64,000 bases of DNA from CAKUFA01 sp963618735 (GCA_963618735.1 CAVEUM010000004.1:40168-104167); one strand, 5' to 3'; positions 42,650-51,944 are shown, numbered from the stretch's first letter. Translations and numbers: made by a program. The notes: generated by a model from the sequence alone, not told the origin.

Positions 42650-44026
42650 ATGGCCGCTACGGATATGACCCGCGGCAGAATTTTTCCGCACCTTGTCAAA
42701 TACGCTGTTCCGCTGATTCTCGGCAACTGCTTTCAGCTGGCATACAATGCGGTGGACAGCATCATTGCAGGACAATTTATCGGAAAAGATGCCCTGGCCG
42801 CAGAAGGCATTGCCGGCCCCGTGATGAATCTGGTCATCCTCGGCATCAGCGGCCTTTGCCTCGGTGCCGGTGTGCTCATGAGCCAGTTCTTCGGCGGCAA
42901 ACGAATGGACGACCTCCACAAGGAAATGGCAACCGCCGTTCTGTCTGGCGGTATCTTCTCTACCGTGGTGGCGCTTCTGGGTATACTGCTGACAGAGCCC
43001 ATTCTGACGCTGCTTGCCGTCCCGGATGAAATTCGTGCCATGACAGGCATCTACCTGCGCATCACCTTTCTGGGTGCTCCCTTCACCTGCTTTTACAACG
43101 CTCTCGCTTCGGCACTGAAAAGCATCGGCGACAGCAAAACACCTCTGAAATTCCTGATGTTTTCTTCCATTCTCAATGCGGTGCTGGATTTGATTTTCAT
43201 CGGATTGCTCGGCTTTGGCATCGTTTGTTCAGCCGTAACGACCGTTGTGGCCGAGGCCGCATCCGCCCTGATGAGCTGGCTTTACATCCGCCGCCGTGTT
43301 CCCCTGCTTCGCCTTGAAAAGCAGGAGTGGCGCATTGACCGTCCCCTGTTGAAAACCACCCTGCAGTATGGCAGCATCACCGCCCTGCAGCAGGCTGTTC
43401 AGCCCATCGGCAAGCTGCTGATTCAAGGCCAGGTCAATCAGCTGGGACTGGATGTCATTGCTGCCTTCAACGCCTGTACCCGTGTTGATGATTTTGCCTT
43501 CACCCCTGAGCAGAGCATTGGCCAGGCCATTACGACCTTCACCGCGCAGAACCGCGGTGCAGGGAATACGCAGCGCATCCGTCAGGGAATCTGGCGCGGT
43601 CTGACGCTGGAAGGCTGCTATTGGCTGCTCATCGGCACAGTCACACTTCTTTTCCGTGAGAATATCGTCAGTTGGTTTGTTTCCGGCGAAGGAAGTGAGC
43701 AGGTCGTTGCTTTGGGTGCGCAGTATCTGCTGAACATGGCGCTGTTTTACCTGTGGCCCGCCATGACCAACGGCGTACAGGGTTTCTTCCGCGGCATGGG
43801 CAAAATGCAGGTTACCCTGCTATGCACCGCCATTCAGACCAGCATCCGCGTGGTGTTCACCTACCTTTTGGCGCCGTCCATGGGCATCACAGGCATCACA
43901 TACGCCTGTGTTGCCGGCTGGACCGTCATGCTGCTGGTAGAAGTTCCCATGATGCTTCGTGTGATTCGCCGACAGCTCGGTAGCTCAAAAATGACTTCTT
44001 CCGCGCAGGTTGAACAGCATCCTTGA
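42650..44026 (+). CDS. MATE family efflux transporter
   Basis: A 458-residue, 12-span exporter of the MATE superfamily, which pumps cationic drugs or metabolites using Na+ or H+. Typical segments are VPLILGNCFQLAYNAVDSIIAGQFIG at the start, FFGGKRMDDLHKEMATAV and the second-half repeat AFNACTRVDDFAFTPEQSIGQAITTF. I choose the ATG at 42650 because AGGAG lies 9 nt before it; an ATG 6 nt earlier is too close. Confidence 0.93.
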   Translation: MAATDMTRGRIFPHLVKYAVPLILGNCFQLAYNAVDSIIAGQFIGKDALAAEGIAGPVMNLVILGISGLCLGAGVLMSQFFGGKRMDDLHKEMATAVLSGGIFSTVVALLGILLTEPILTLLAVPDEIRAMTGIYLRITFLGAPFTCFYNALASALKSIGDSKTPLKFLMFSSILNAVLDLIFIGLLGFGIVCSAVTTVVAEAASALMSWLYIRRRVPLLRLEKQEWRIDRPLLKTTLQYGSITALQQAVQPIGKLLIQGQVNQLGLDVIAAFNACTRVDDFAFTPEQSIGQAITTFTAQNRGAGNTQRIRQGIWRGLTLEGCYWLLIGTVTLLFRENIVSWFVSGEGSEQVVALGAQYLLNMALFYLWPAMTNGVQGFFRGMGKMQVTLLCTAIQTSIRVVFTYLLAPSMGITGITYACVAGWTVMLLVEVPMMLRVIRRQLGSSKMTSSAQVEQHP

Positions 44027-44124
44027 CGAAAGAAAGCCTCATTGAAAATAGTTTCATGGTCATTTGCGACGTTTTTTGTCACACTTGCGTCAATCTTTCC
44101 CTTCCTTTTGGCAGCAAAACGTGC

Positions 44125-44130
44125 TATAAT
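44125..44130 (+). promoter_or_regulatory. -10 box of fba
   Basis: TATAAT, 35 bp before the ATG; the -35 region (TTCCTT) is weak. Confidence 0.6.
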
Positions 44131-44165
44131 GAGTCGAGAACATTCCTTAAAGGAGGTTTTTTCCA

Positions 44166-45095
44166 ATGGCTATTGTAACCAGTACTGAAATGTTCAAGAA
44201 GGCCTATGAAGGCGGCTACGCTATCGGTGCTTTCAACGTGAATAACATGGAGATTATCCAGGGCATCACGGAAGGCGCTAAGATGGAGAATGCCCCTGTG
44301 ATCCTGCAGGTTTCCGCAGGCGCCCGTAAGTATGCAAAGCATGCCTATCTGATGAAGATGATCGAGGCCGCTGTGCAGGATACCGATCTGCCCATCGTGG
44401 TGCACCTGGATCACGGCCCCGACTTCGAGACCTGCAAGAGCTGCATTGATGGCGGTTTCTCCTCCGTTATGATCGACGGCAGCCACCTGCCCTTTGAAGA
44501 AAACATCGCCCAGACCAAGCGCGTGGTTGAATATGCTCATGACCACGGCGTGGTGGTTGAGGCTGAGCTGGGCCGTCTGGCCGGCGTGGAAGACGATGTG
44601 AAGGTGTCTGCTGAGGACAGCAGCTACACCCAGCCTGATGAAGTGGAAGAATTCGTGACCCGTACCGGTTGCGACTCTCTGGCCATTGCTATCGGCACCA
44701 GCCACGGCGCTTACAAGTTCAAGGGCGAACCCAAGCTGCGCTTCGACATTCTGGAAGAAGTAGGCCATCGCCTGCCCGGCTTCCCCATCGTGCTGCACGG
44801 TGCTTCCTCCGTTATCCCCGAGTATGTGGACATGATCAACGAATTCGGTGGTCAGATGCCTGGTGCTCAGGGTGTGCCTGAGGATATGCTGCGCAAGGCT
44901 GCTTCCATGGCCGTCTGCAAGATCAACATTGACTCTGACCTGCGTCTGGCCTTCACGGGTCTGGTGCGTAAGCACTTCGCTGAGCATCCCGATCACTTCG
45001 ATCCTCGTCAGTACCTGACAGATGCCCGTACCGGCATCCGCGACATGGTGCGTCATAAGATCGTTAACGTGCTCGGCTGCAACGGCAAGGCCTAA
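44166..45095 (+). CDS. fba: Class II fructose-bisphosphate aldolase
   Basis: This zinc enzyme splits fructose 1,6-bisphosphate in glycolysis. The 309-residue protein has AIGAFNVNNMEIIQG, VHLDHGPDFETC (first zinc His near residue 80), EAELGRLAGVEDD, GTSHGAYKF and VLHGASSVIP (further ligands) and KINIDSDLRLAF. The ribosome binding site AAAGGAGG is perfect and codon use is highly biased, which fits strong expression. A related role as tagatose- or ketose-bisphosphate aldolase is possible but less likely. Monocistronic. Confidence 0.93.
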   Translation: MAIVTSTEMFKKAYEGGYAIGAFNVNNMEIIQGITEGAKMENAPVILQVSAGARKYAKHAYLMKMIEAAVQDTDLPIVVHLDHGPDFETCKSCIDGGFSSVMIDGSHLPFEENIAQTKRVVEYAHDHGVVVEAELGRLAGVEDDVKVSAEDSSYTQPDEVEEFVTRTGCDSLAIAIGTSHGAYKFKGEPKLRFDILEEVGHRLPGFPIVLHGASSVIPEYVDMINEFGGQMPGAQGVPEDMLRKAASMAVCKINIDSDLRLAFTGLVRKHFAEHPDHFDPRQYLTDARTGIRDMVRHKIVNVLGCNGKA

Positions 45096-45113
45096 TTGCA
45101 TTTCAAGTGTATC

Positions 45114-45144
45114 AAAAAAGAGCGGCTTCGGTCGCTCTTTTTTT
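45114..45144 (+). terminator. fba terminator
   Basis: AGAGCG/CGCTCT stem with TTCG tetraloop and seven Ts. Confidence 0.93.
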
Positions 45145-45146
45145 GC

Positions 45147-45175
45147 TTGCCAAATGCGACCATCTCGTGTACTCT
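45147..45175 (+). promoter_or_regulatory. Promoter of the DUF6062 gene
   Basis: TTGCCA (45147-45152), 17 bp, TACTCT (45170-45175). Confidence 0.55.
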
Positions 45176-45202
45176 AGTGTTATAGATCGGAGGGATGAAC
45201 CT

Positions 45203-45985
45203 GTGCGTTATCATTTGGATACCATTCCCGTATGGGATGCCATGAAGCTGGATGGTGAGTGCTTTCTCTGTGCCCTGCGCCGCAAGATTGAACTTGACGA
45301 AGTAGAGCGTTGTCTTGGTGCTTCCGTCATGGAACCTGATGCGCGGATTCGCGTCAATGAAAAGGGCTTCTGCCGCCATCATCAGGCCATGCTCTTTGCC
45401 ACCAATAATCGCCTGGGGCACGCCCTCATGCTGCACACGCACCTGGGCGAAACCCGCAAGCAGCTTGAAAAAGACTTTGCCGCGTTGCGGAAATCCTCCA
45501 AAGCGTATGCCTCTGCCACATTGGGTGACAAGCTCACCGGCAAGGGTGCCGCCGCGCGGAAGGAGCTCGAAAGTGCCGCCGCGCATCTGTCCCGGCAGGC
45601 TGGATCCTGTGTCGTGTGTGAAAACATTGATGAAAACATGAAGCGCTACACCCACACCTTCTTCCACCTGTACAAAACAGATGCGGAGTTCCGCAGCGCA
45701 CTTGCCTCCTCCAAAGGTGTGTGTCTGCCAGACGCCGCCACCCTGCTGCAAGCCGCTCCGGAAGAGCTTCCCGCCAGGGATGTAGCAGACTTTACGGAGC
45801 TTATTCTCTCATTGGAAGAAAAAAGTCTGGCACGGCTTGATGAGGATATTGCCTGGTTTATCAAAAAGTACGACTATCGCTTTGATGCAGAGCCATGGAA
45901 AAACAGCCGTGACGCGGTCGAGCGCACAGCCAACAAGCTCCGCGGCTGGTGTATTGGTCAGGAGCCGAATCCCAAAGAAAAATAA
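45203..45985 (+). CDS. DUF6062-like cysteine-rich protein
   Basis: A 260-residue soluble protein that fits the Clostridia family DUF6062. Cysteines come in sets: CFLC near residue 18, CRHH near residue 53, CVVC near residue 134 and a single Cys near residue 175. This is a likely metal or cluster site. The rest is helical and charged. GTG at 45203 is 8 nt after GGAGGG. Its function is unknown. It is a single-gene unit between fba and a dCMP deaminase gene. Confidence 0.75.
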   Translation: MRYHLDTIPVWDAMKLDGECFLCALRRKIELDEVERCLGASVMEPDARIRVNEKGFCRHHQAMLFATNNRLGHALMLHTHLGETRKQLEKDFAALRKSSKAYASATLGDKLTGKGAAARKELESAAAHLSRQAGSCVVCENIDENMKRYTHTFFHLYKTDAEFRSALASSKGVCLPDAATLLQAAPEELPARDVADFTELILSLEEKSLARLDEDIAWFIKKYDYRFDAEPWKNSRDAVERTANKLRGWCIGQEPNPKEK

Positions 45986-46007
45986 AAAAAGCTGGATTAC
46001 TCCAGCC
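45984..46007 (-). terminator. dCMP deaminase gene terminator
   Basis: GCTGGA/TCCAGC stem, seven Ts on the minus strand. Confidence 0.85.
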
Positions 46008-46014
46008 TTCAAGC

Positions 46015-46479
46015 TTACTGTTCTTCCTCTTCAGGATGATACTGCTCCAACCGAACGCCTGCTTCCGCGAATATCTCCAGCGAAAACGCGTCAGGATAGC
46101 CTTCCTGATAAATGACCCGACTGATGCCTGCGTTGATGATCATCTTCGCACACACGCTGCAGGGCTGATGGGTGCAGTACAGGGTGCCGCCGTCAATGGA
46201 CACGCCGAGCTTCGCCGCCTGAATGATTGCGTTCTGTTCCGCGTGAATGGCATAGCACAGCTCTGCCCGCGTGCCAGACTGGATGCCCAGCTGGCGGCGC
46301 ATGCAAACGCCGCGTTCCTTGCAGGTTTTAAGTCCCGCCGGAGCGCCGTTATAGCCCGTGGTCATGATTCGCTTATCCTTCACAATCACGCAGCCAATGC
46401 TTCTTCCCGGCACATAGCAGCTCGTCCAACCAGCAATCACATGTGCCATTTCCATGAACCGCTTATCCCACTTATCCAT
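46015..46479 (-). CDS. Deoxycytidylate (dCMP) deaminase, ComEB type
   Basis: The enzyme deaminates dCMP to dUMP for thymidylate synthesis. The 154-residue protein has the CDA-fold zinc site as HAEQNAI near residue 79 and PCSVCAKMI near residue 106, and the family start DKRFMEMAHVIAGWTSC. Length is normal. It stands alone on the minus strand. The Gly/Glu-rich EEEEQ tail is not conserved. Confidence 0.93.
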   Translation of the reverse strand: MDKWDKRFMEMAHVIAGWTSCYVPGRSIGCVIVKDKRIMTTGYNGAPAGLKTCKERGVCMRRQLGIQSGTRAELCYAIHAEQNAIIQAAKLGVSIDGGTLYCTHQPCSVCAKMIINAGISRVIYQEGYPDAFSLEIFAEAGVRLEQYHPEEEEQ

Positions 46480-46575
46480 TCTATGCCCCTGCCTTTGTTT
46501 TTAGCATCCCTGTGGACATTATAAGAAAAGTGCTGTCATCTGTCAACGGACAGAAAATTAAGTGGAGGTTTTCCC

Positions 46576-47097
46576 ATGCATTCAAGCCATTTCCCTGCCC
46601 GGATGATCCTCACGGCAATCTTTCTTTGCCTTTTCTGCGCTGCTTCTCTGGCTGACGCCCCACAGTATGAGAACACCCAGGCCTTTGCCGCTGTGCTGGG
46701 CTACGAGGATGTGATGTACGATTACCTTGGCATCGATGAAACCACTTCACTGGAAATGATCGGCATCACCTTTGACGATGTGGACTATGATACCTTCAGC
46801 ATCACGGTTCTTTTCTCAGATAGCGGCACTGATGTCAGCCTTTACGCCTGGAATCTCATCACGGTCAATGAAAGTCTTGATCCTCTTACTATTCTGCAAA
46901 CGGTGAACCAGCTGAATTACGATTATCCCTACGGCAAATTTTATTGGGATGAAACAGACAACTCCATCACCTGCGACATGACCCTTGACCTGACATATTC
47001 TTCTGACCCGGGACGAACGGTGTTTGAAGGCGTTCGCATTCTGGCAGGTCTTCTCTATGACGACAGCGTCATGGAAACGCTGCTGAGCCTGCAGTAA
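46576..47097 (+). CDS. Secreted YbjN-like protein
   Basis: A 173-residue exported protein. The signal peptide is about residues 1-26 (ends SLADA). The C-terminal part (LTILQTVNQLNYDYPYGKFY, then a long helix) recalls the YbjN/T3SS-chaperone-like fold, in which a helix packs on a sheet. The match is from pattern only. It is acidic and has one internal cysteine. The start follows GGAGG. It converges with the PlsC gene, and only 3 bp separate the two stops. Confidence 0.6.
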   Translation: MHSSHFPARMILTAIFLCLFCAASLADAPQYENTQAFAAVLGYEDVMYDYLGIDETTSLEMIGITFDDVDYDTFSITVLFSDSGTDVSLYAWNLITVNESLDPLTILQTVNQLNYDYPYGKFYWDETDNSITCDMTLDLTYSSDPGRTVFEGVRILAGLLYDDSVMETLLSLQ

Positions 47098-47100
47098 CCG

Positions 47101-47706
47101 TTACATCACATATTTCTGCATGTCGCGAATCACGTTTTCCACTGCCTGTGCTTCCTGATTCAGCACCTCTTCCGTCAGCCCTTCCGGAGGCGGCGTCATC
47201 ATCATCGGTTCGCCAATGATGAATTTGTACCGTTTGCCAAAGAGGAAATGATACTCTCCATTGTGGCAGATGGGCACTACAGGCACTCCCGCAGATGCGG
47301 CCAGCAGGGCAAATCCCGGTTTGAAAGGATGGATTACCCGATCCTTCTGGCACTTGCCTTCCGGGCAAAGGAACACATCATCCCCCTGCTTCAGGTGCTT
47401 TCTGCCCTCCCGAAGCCAGGTCATGGACGGATGCTGCCGATCGATGGGAATGGCATGGCAGAAGCTCATGAATGCCCGCAGCGGCCAGGACTTATCCAGC
47501 AGATCCTTTGCCGTCATGCCCCACATATGCCGTGAAGGGAGCATGGTTTCAATCGGTGCCGCATCCAATGCACGGATGTGATTGCTCACAAAAACGCAAG
47601 GGCCTTTGGGAAACTCCTGCCGTGCTTTCTCGCTCACAAACATTTTCTTCGGCCGAAAGCCAATAAACACCAGGCAGCGCATCACGCCGCGCAAAAGGTA
47701 ACCCAC
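47101..47706 (-). CDS. PlsC-like acyltransferase
   Basis: A 201-residue lysophospholipid acyltransferase-type enzyme, probably making phosphatidic acid. The catalytic HX4D motif is SNHIRALDAAP near residue 42. The second motif reads CPEGKCQKD instead of the usual PEGTRS-type, and VPVVPIC is the fourth block. The start is uncertain: GTG at 47706 gives the family start but has a poor ribosome site; an unusual start codon further upstream, overlapping the HAD gene end, is possible. It follows the HAD gene by 32 bp. Confidence 0.8.
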   Translation of the reverse strand: MGYLLRGVMRCLVFIGFRPKKMFVSEKARQEFPKGPCVFVSNHIRALDAAPIETMLPSRHMWGMTAKDLLDKSWPLRAFMSFCHAIPIDRQHPSMTWLREGRKHLKQGDDVFLCPEGKCQKDRVIHPFKPGFALLAASAGVPVVPICHNGEYHFLFGKRYKFIIGEPMMMTPPPEGLTEEVLNQEAQAVENVIRDMQKYVM

Positions 47707-47738
47707 CAGCTCGTGCAGTCCATGCCCGAGCTTTTTGA

Positions 47739-48599
47739 TTATTTTCTTCGTACGCCCTCGCGCTCCTCTCCAAAGGCCAGTGCCCGAATTGCTTCCGCCA
47801 CACCATACTCCGTGTTCTTCAGCGTCACAAACTTAGCTGCAGCCATGGCACCCGCATTCGCATTGCCCATGGCCACGCTCCAGCCTGCGCACTCCAGCAT
47901 GCTGACATCATTGTCATTGTCGCCAATGGTCATGACATCGCTCATGGGGATGTGAAGATCCTTCGCCAGCGCGGTTACGGCGGCACCCTTGTTGGCTCCT
48001 TTGGGGTTAAACTCCAGGTTATTCCGCCAGCTGGAAGACAGGCTGAGTTCCGGCATAATTTCTTTCAATGCAGGCAGAATGGACGGCAGATCACCTGTAT
48101 CATCCTCGTCCACCACCACAATTTTATTGCAGCCGCGCCCTGCCAGGGAGTGGACCGCATCCTCGCCGTAGGTAATGCTTCCACGACTCCCCTTCCGAAG
48201 AACATTGGCACCCCACATCACATCGGCCCTGCTATGATCCTTTTCCAGCCTGCTCACTGCCAGCTCGTTTTCGCGGAAAACGCCGCAAATGCACCCTGTT
48301 GATTCCAGGATGCTCAGCAAACGGAGGCCAAGTTCCGGCGTCAGCATATGGGAATCCTTGATTTCGCCCATGGGACGATCCAGTCGGCAGCCGCCATTTT
48401 CCCCCAGCACGGTCATGTTCAGCCCCGCATCCACAGCAAAGAACATCGCGTCATCCGGCACGCGTCCCGAGCAGAGTGCCAGATGAATGCCCCGCTCACT
48501 GGCCATTCGCAGCACCTTCACGTTCTCCTCAGGGATGCGGTACGGTCGACTGTCCAGCAGCGTACCATCCATATCCATAGCAATCAACCGAACCGGCAT
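47739..48599 (-). CDS. Cof-type HAD hydrolase
   Basis: A 286-residue phosphatase of the Cof/HAD-IIB group. The nucleophile motif is IAMDMDGTLLDS at residue 6, motif II LCSGR near residue 43 and motif IV IGDNDNDVSMLECAG near residue 235. A cap domain lies in between. The substrate is probably a sugar phosphate or flavin nucleotide. ATG at 48599 follows GGAGGTCAAT. Hairpin element B lies just upstream in its leader. Confidence 0.9.
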   Translation of the reverse strand: MPVRLIAMDMDGTLLDSRPYRIPEENVKVLRMASERGIHLALCSGRVPDDAMFFAVDAGLNMTVLGENGGCRLDRPMGEIKDSHMLTPELGLRLLSILESTGCICGVFRENELAVSRLEKDHSRADVMWGANVLRKGSRGSITYGEDAVHSLAGRGCNKIVVVDEDDTGDLPSILPALKEIMPELSLSSSWRNNLEFNPKGANKGAAVTALAKDLHIPMSDVMTIGDNDNDVSMLECAGWSVAMGNANAGAMAAAKFVTLKNTEYGVAEAIRALAFGEEREGVRRK

Positions 48600-48616
48600 A
48601 TTGACCTCCATTTTTG

Positions 48617-48649
48617 CGGGAGGGTGGCTTTGGATCAAAAGCCCTCCCG
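48617..48649 (+). repeat. Bulged hairpin element, copy B
   Basis: CGGGAG/CTCCCG and GGCTTT/AAAGCC stems with a GGT bulge on the 5' side. It has the same shape as copies A and C, with lower sequence identity. Confidence 0.65.
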
Positions 48650-48723
48650 TACCTGCCCTAAAAGCCATCATAGGCAAGTCTTCTATTTCATATGATATTC
48701 AGCCCATCACACGCATGCCATGC

Positions 48724-49590
48724 TTAAAACGGGCATTTGATCTCAAAGGTTCGTCCGTCAATGGCAGGCAGTTCCCCCGCCGTGTCAATGGTCAGACGAT
48801 AGGCGCACAGCATCAGCCGCCGCGTTTTCTGCGCACGATTGAAGGCGCGATCGCCATACACATCGTCTCCCAGCAGCGGATGTCCCAGTGCCGCCAGATG
48901 TGCACGAATCTGGTGCGTTCGCCCTGTTACCAGATGAACCATCAGGCGACTGATTGCCCCCTGCTCCATGGTTTCATAGGCTGTGACAATGGGCTTGGCG
49001 CCAGGCACGGGATGATCCAGCACGGCAACCCTTGCCGCTGCGGCATCCTTGACCAGATACGCCTTGCAGGACGCCTTCGGCGGCTTCATCTGCCCCCGAA
49101 CAAGGCATTGATACCGCTTGTCCAGTGTCCGTTCACGAAAGACGCGGCCAAGAATTTCCTCCGCCCTTGGATTTTTGGCAAACAAAATCAGCCCGCAGGT
49201 TTGGTTATCCAGCCGATGGCACGGCACAGGCGGACACGCCTGCGCATTCTTCTCGCGAACGTGCCGAAGTGCAAGCTCCGTCAGGCTGACACCGCCCTTG
49301 TCATCCGCCTCTACGCTAATGCCTGCCCGCTTGTTAATCAGCAGAACATCATCATCTTCGTAGACCACATCAATGGCGTTAGTATCCTGCTCCATGCAGT
49401 ACACCTGCACCAGGTCGCCTGCATTCACCCGCTTATCCTGCTTCACACGGACGCCGTTTACCTTGACATCCCGTCGGCGGAAGCTCTGTTGCCACACCGT
49501 TGCCGGCAATTCCGGCAAAAAGCGGCGGAGGCAGGCGTCAACGCGCTGCCCTTCCGCCGCTTGATCAACCTTGAATTCATAGCATGCCAT
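48724..49590 (-). CDS. RluA-family pseudouridine synthase
   Basis: A 288-residue enzyme that isomerises uridine in rRNA. An S4-like N-terminal domain (VDACLRRFLP...RRRDVKVNG) precedes the catalytic domain with PVPCHRLDNQTCGL; the Asp of HRLD is the nucleophile. VHLVTGRTHQIRAHLAALGHPLLGD is the second family signature. The start ATG is immediately after the stop of the upstream gene. Exact target site cannot be told from sequence. Confidence 0.93.
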   Translation of the reverse strand: MACYEFKVDQAAEGQRVDACLRRFLPELPATVWQQSFRRRDVKVNGVRVKQDKRVNAGDLVQVYCMEQDTNAIDVVYEDDDVLLINKRAGISVEADDKGGVSLTELALRHVREKNAQACPPVPCHRLDNQTCGLILFAKNPRAEEILGRVFRERTLDKRYQCLVRGQMKPPKASCKAYLVKDAAAARVAVLDHPVPGAKPIVTAYETMEQGAISRLMVHLVTGRTHQIRAHLAALGHPLLGDDVYGDRAFNRAQKTRRLMLCAYRLTIDTAGELPAIDGRTFEIKCPF

Positions 49591-50637
49591 TTACTGCACC
49601 ACTGCGGTCGCCATGCCGCACCATCGAGGGGTTTGCTTCTGCACAGCTTCCACGCACGCCAGCATTTCCTGGGTGGGCTGCACCATCAGCAAGGATCCCA
49701 ATACTTCATTCATTTCTGCCAGACCCACATCCTGCTTTGCCAGCATCCGCAGGTCTGCCGCCGCTTCATCCTCTGAAATTTCCGGACGCACTGCGCCGCG
49801 GAGGAGCCCCACCAGCTGCATATGCAGCGGCAATTCCTCAGGCAAAAGTCCGCCCATCGCGCCCAGCATCGTCAGCTGATCGCCGCTGAACCCCTGCCCT
49901 GCCTGAAGAAGCAACGGCTTTTTCGCCTTTTCAGGCTCCGCAAAGCCGGGATGGAGCAGCATCATCGCGCCATCACGATCATAGGTATAGTCAAAATTTG
50001 CACGCAGGTACCGTTCGCACAGCATCTGTGCCTGATGGGAATTTTCCTGTGCAACGTCCTTCATCAGATGCATTAGCGGTTCATCCTCGCCCATGCAGCC
50101 ATCGATGTACAGCAGCGCACGAATCACCGCTTCGCAGCGAATCAGCCGCTCGCGCAATTCATCATGGTCAGGCTCCGTAAGGATATCCCCCAGCTTTTCC
50201 ATGAGCGTTTCAGGCAGGCACAGGAAGAGGCGATCCTCATCCTGCCACCTGAGATGGCACCACATCCGCCTGACCAGCGACTCTGCAGTGCTTCCATCCT
50301 CAGGATAGAGAAGCTCCACTTCACCGCCGTACAGGAGCATCTTTTCCAGCATGCGATGCTCCTGCAGGGTCAGGAGGCCGGCTTCCATAGCCAACTGACC
50401 CAATACCTGATCCTGCAGTTTTTTTGTCGTATGCAGATACATCTGTGCGGGATGCTCCTGAGCATCATAGCTCAGTTTCCACAGTTCTTCCACACGGTTA
50501 TCATCACAGCCGCTGAACAGGCCATATTCAGGATAATCTGAGAGGCGATCTTCGCAAGCCTCCAGCTGGCGCTCGCGAATCACGCTCATGGTCTTGTCTG
50601 CCCAGTGCAGTGATTGCGCATTACTTTCTCGTAGCAT
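49591..50637 (-). CDS. Uncharacterised 348-residue protein
   Basis: A soluble, helix-rich and acidic protein. I recognise no family. It has several cysteines (LEACEDR, SGCDDN, RRMWCHL, RCEAV, DGCMG, LCERY), a run of Leu/Glu-rich helices, and no signal peptide or membrane span. The start follows GAGGAGG at 5 nt. Its stop codon directly precedes the RluA-family gene, so the two are translated together, which may tie it to RNA modification. Confidence 0.6.
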   Translation of the reverse strand: MLRESNAQSLHWADKTMSVIRERQLEACEDRLSDYPEYGLFSGCDDNRVEELWKLSYDAQEHPAQMYLHTTKKLQDQVLGQLAMEAGLLTLQEHRMLEKMLLYGGEVELLYPEDGSTAESLVRRMWCHLRWQDEDRLFLCLPETLMEKLGDILTEPDHDELRERLIRCEAVIRALLYIDGCMGEDEPLMHLMKDVAQENSHQAQMLCERYLRANFDYTYDRDGAMMLLHPGFAEPEKAKKPLLLQAGQGFSGDQLTMLGAMGGLLPEELPLHMQLVGLLRGAVRPEISEDEAAADLRMLAKQDVGLAEMNEVLGSLLMVQPTQEMLACVEAVQKQTPRWCGMATAVVQ

Positions 50638-50707
50638 GAATCCTCCTCAGTTCCGGCAGCCTTTCCTCCATGACCTATGCCCGTTGCCGCTGCCATCCCC
50701 GGGATGG

Positions 50708-51775
50708 TCAGAGCTTCGTGACCCAGCCGTTTTCATCCGGCAGCTTGCCATACTGGATGCCCGTCAGGGTGTCATAGAGCTTCTGTGCCACAGGGCCAAT
50801 GTTGCCATCGCCAATGGTCAGCTTCTCATCATCCATGCACAATTCGCCCACGGGAGAAATCACAGCGGCGGTGCCAGTGCCGAAAGCCTCGGTCAGCTTG
50901 CCGCTCTTGGCATCCGCGAAGATATCCGCAATGGCCAGGCGCTTTTCTTCCACTTCGTAGCCCAGCTGTCTTGCAATCTTCAGCACGCTGTCGCGGGTGA
51001 TGCCAGGCAGGATGGAGCCATTCAGGGCAGGGGTCACGATCTTGTTGCCATAGGCGAACATCATGTTCATGGAACCGACTTCTTCCACGTACTTCTGCTC
51101 AACGCCGTCCAGCCACAGCACCTGTGCATAGCCCTTCTTCTCAGCCACTTCGCCAGCCAGAATGGATGCAGCATAATTGCCTGCGCACTTGGTGAAACCT
51201 ACGCCGCCGCGAACAGCACGCACGTACTGATCCTCAACATAGATGCCGACGGGCTTCAGGCCTTCTGCATAATAAGCACCCACAGGGCTCAGGATGATGT
51301 AGAACAGGTAGTGCCTGGATGCATGCACGCCCAGCTTGGCGTCCGTTGCGATCATGGTAGGACGGATGTACAGGCTGGTGCCTTCCTGATGAGGCACCCA
51401 CTCGCCGTCGATTTCCACAACCTTCTTCAGGCCTTCCAGTGCCAGCTCCTGATCCAGTTCAGGCATGCACATACGAGCAGCGCTCTTGCACATACGGGCA
51501 ATGTTTGCTTCCGGGCGGAAGAGCTGCAGGCCGCCGTCTGCGCGGCGATAGCACTTCGTGCCCTCAAAGATGGCCTGGCCGTAGTGGAACACCACAGCAG
51601 CAGGATCCATGGCAAAATCACCATAAGGTACGACACGGGGATCATACCATCCCTTGCCCTCTTCATAATCCATCAGGAACATATGGTCCGTAAAAATGGT
51701 GCCAAAACCCAATTTACTCTCATCCTGAGGCTTCTGCTTCGGATGGGTGGTCAGTGTTACTTTGATCTCTGCCAT
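50708..51775 (-). CDS. ilvE: Branched-chain amino acid aminotransferase
   Basis: IlvE transfers the amino group to or from leucine, isoleucine and valine. The 355-residue PLP class IV enzyme has GQAIFEGTKCYRR, RPEANIARM, the lysine for PLP in GFTKCAGNYAASILA, EEVGSMNMMF and TEAFGTGTAAVISPVG. ATG at 51775 is preceded by GGAGGGG at 6 nt. It has a strong promoter and a leader with a GATGATGAT/ATCATC hairpin. It is the only branched-chain gene in the window. Confidence 0.95.
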   Translation of the reverse strand: MAEIKVTLTTHPKQKPQDESKLGFGTIFTDHMFLMDYEEGKGWYDPRVVPYGDFAMDPAAVVFHYGQAIFEGTKCYRRADGGLQLFRPEANIARMCKSAARMCMPELDQELALEGLKKVVEIDGEWVPHQEGTSLYIRPTMIATDAKLGVHASRHYLFYIILSPVGAYYAEGLKPVGIYVEDQYVRAVRGGVGFTKCAGNYAASILAGEVAEKKGYAQVLWLDGVEQKYVEEVGSMNMMFAYGNKIVTPALNGSILPGITRDSVLKIARQLGYEVEEKRLAIADIFADAKSGKLTEAFGTGTAAVISPVGELCMDDEKLTIGDGNIGPVAQKLYDTLTGIQYGKLPDENGWVTKL

Positions 51776-51845
51776 AGTGATCCCCTCCATCAACATTCTT
51801 TTGTTCATATCATCATCCGCAATAAAAAAAAGATGATGTTCTTCT

Positions 51846-51873
51846 ATTATACCTTGCCTCACTTTTCTGTCAA
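51846..51873 (-). promoter_or_regulatory. Consensus sigma-A promoter of ilvE
   Basis: On the minus strand TTGACA (51868-51873), 16 bp, TATAAT (51846-51851). Confidence 0.9.
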
Positions 51874-51914
51874 GTGCGTCGAACCGTTATGGATTGCCAT
51901 TTCATGTATTTGCA

Positions 51915-51944
51915 TTGCATTTTTCCGCGTGACTATGCTATAAT
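51915..51944 (+). promoter_or_regulatory. Sigma-A promoter of the HAD-IIA gene
   Basis: TTGCAT (51915-51920), 18 bp, TATAAT (51939-51944), back-to-back with the ilvE promoter. Confidence 0.75.
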
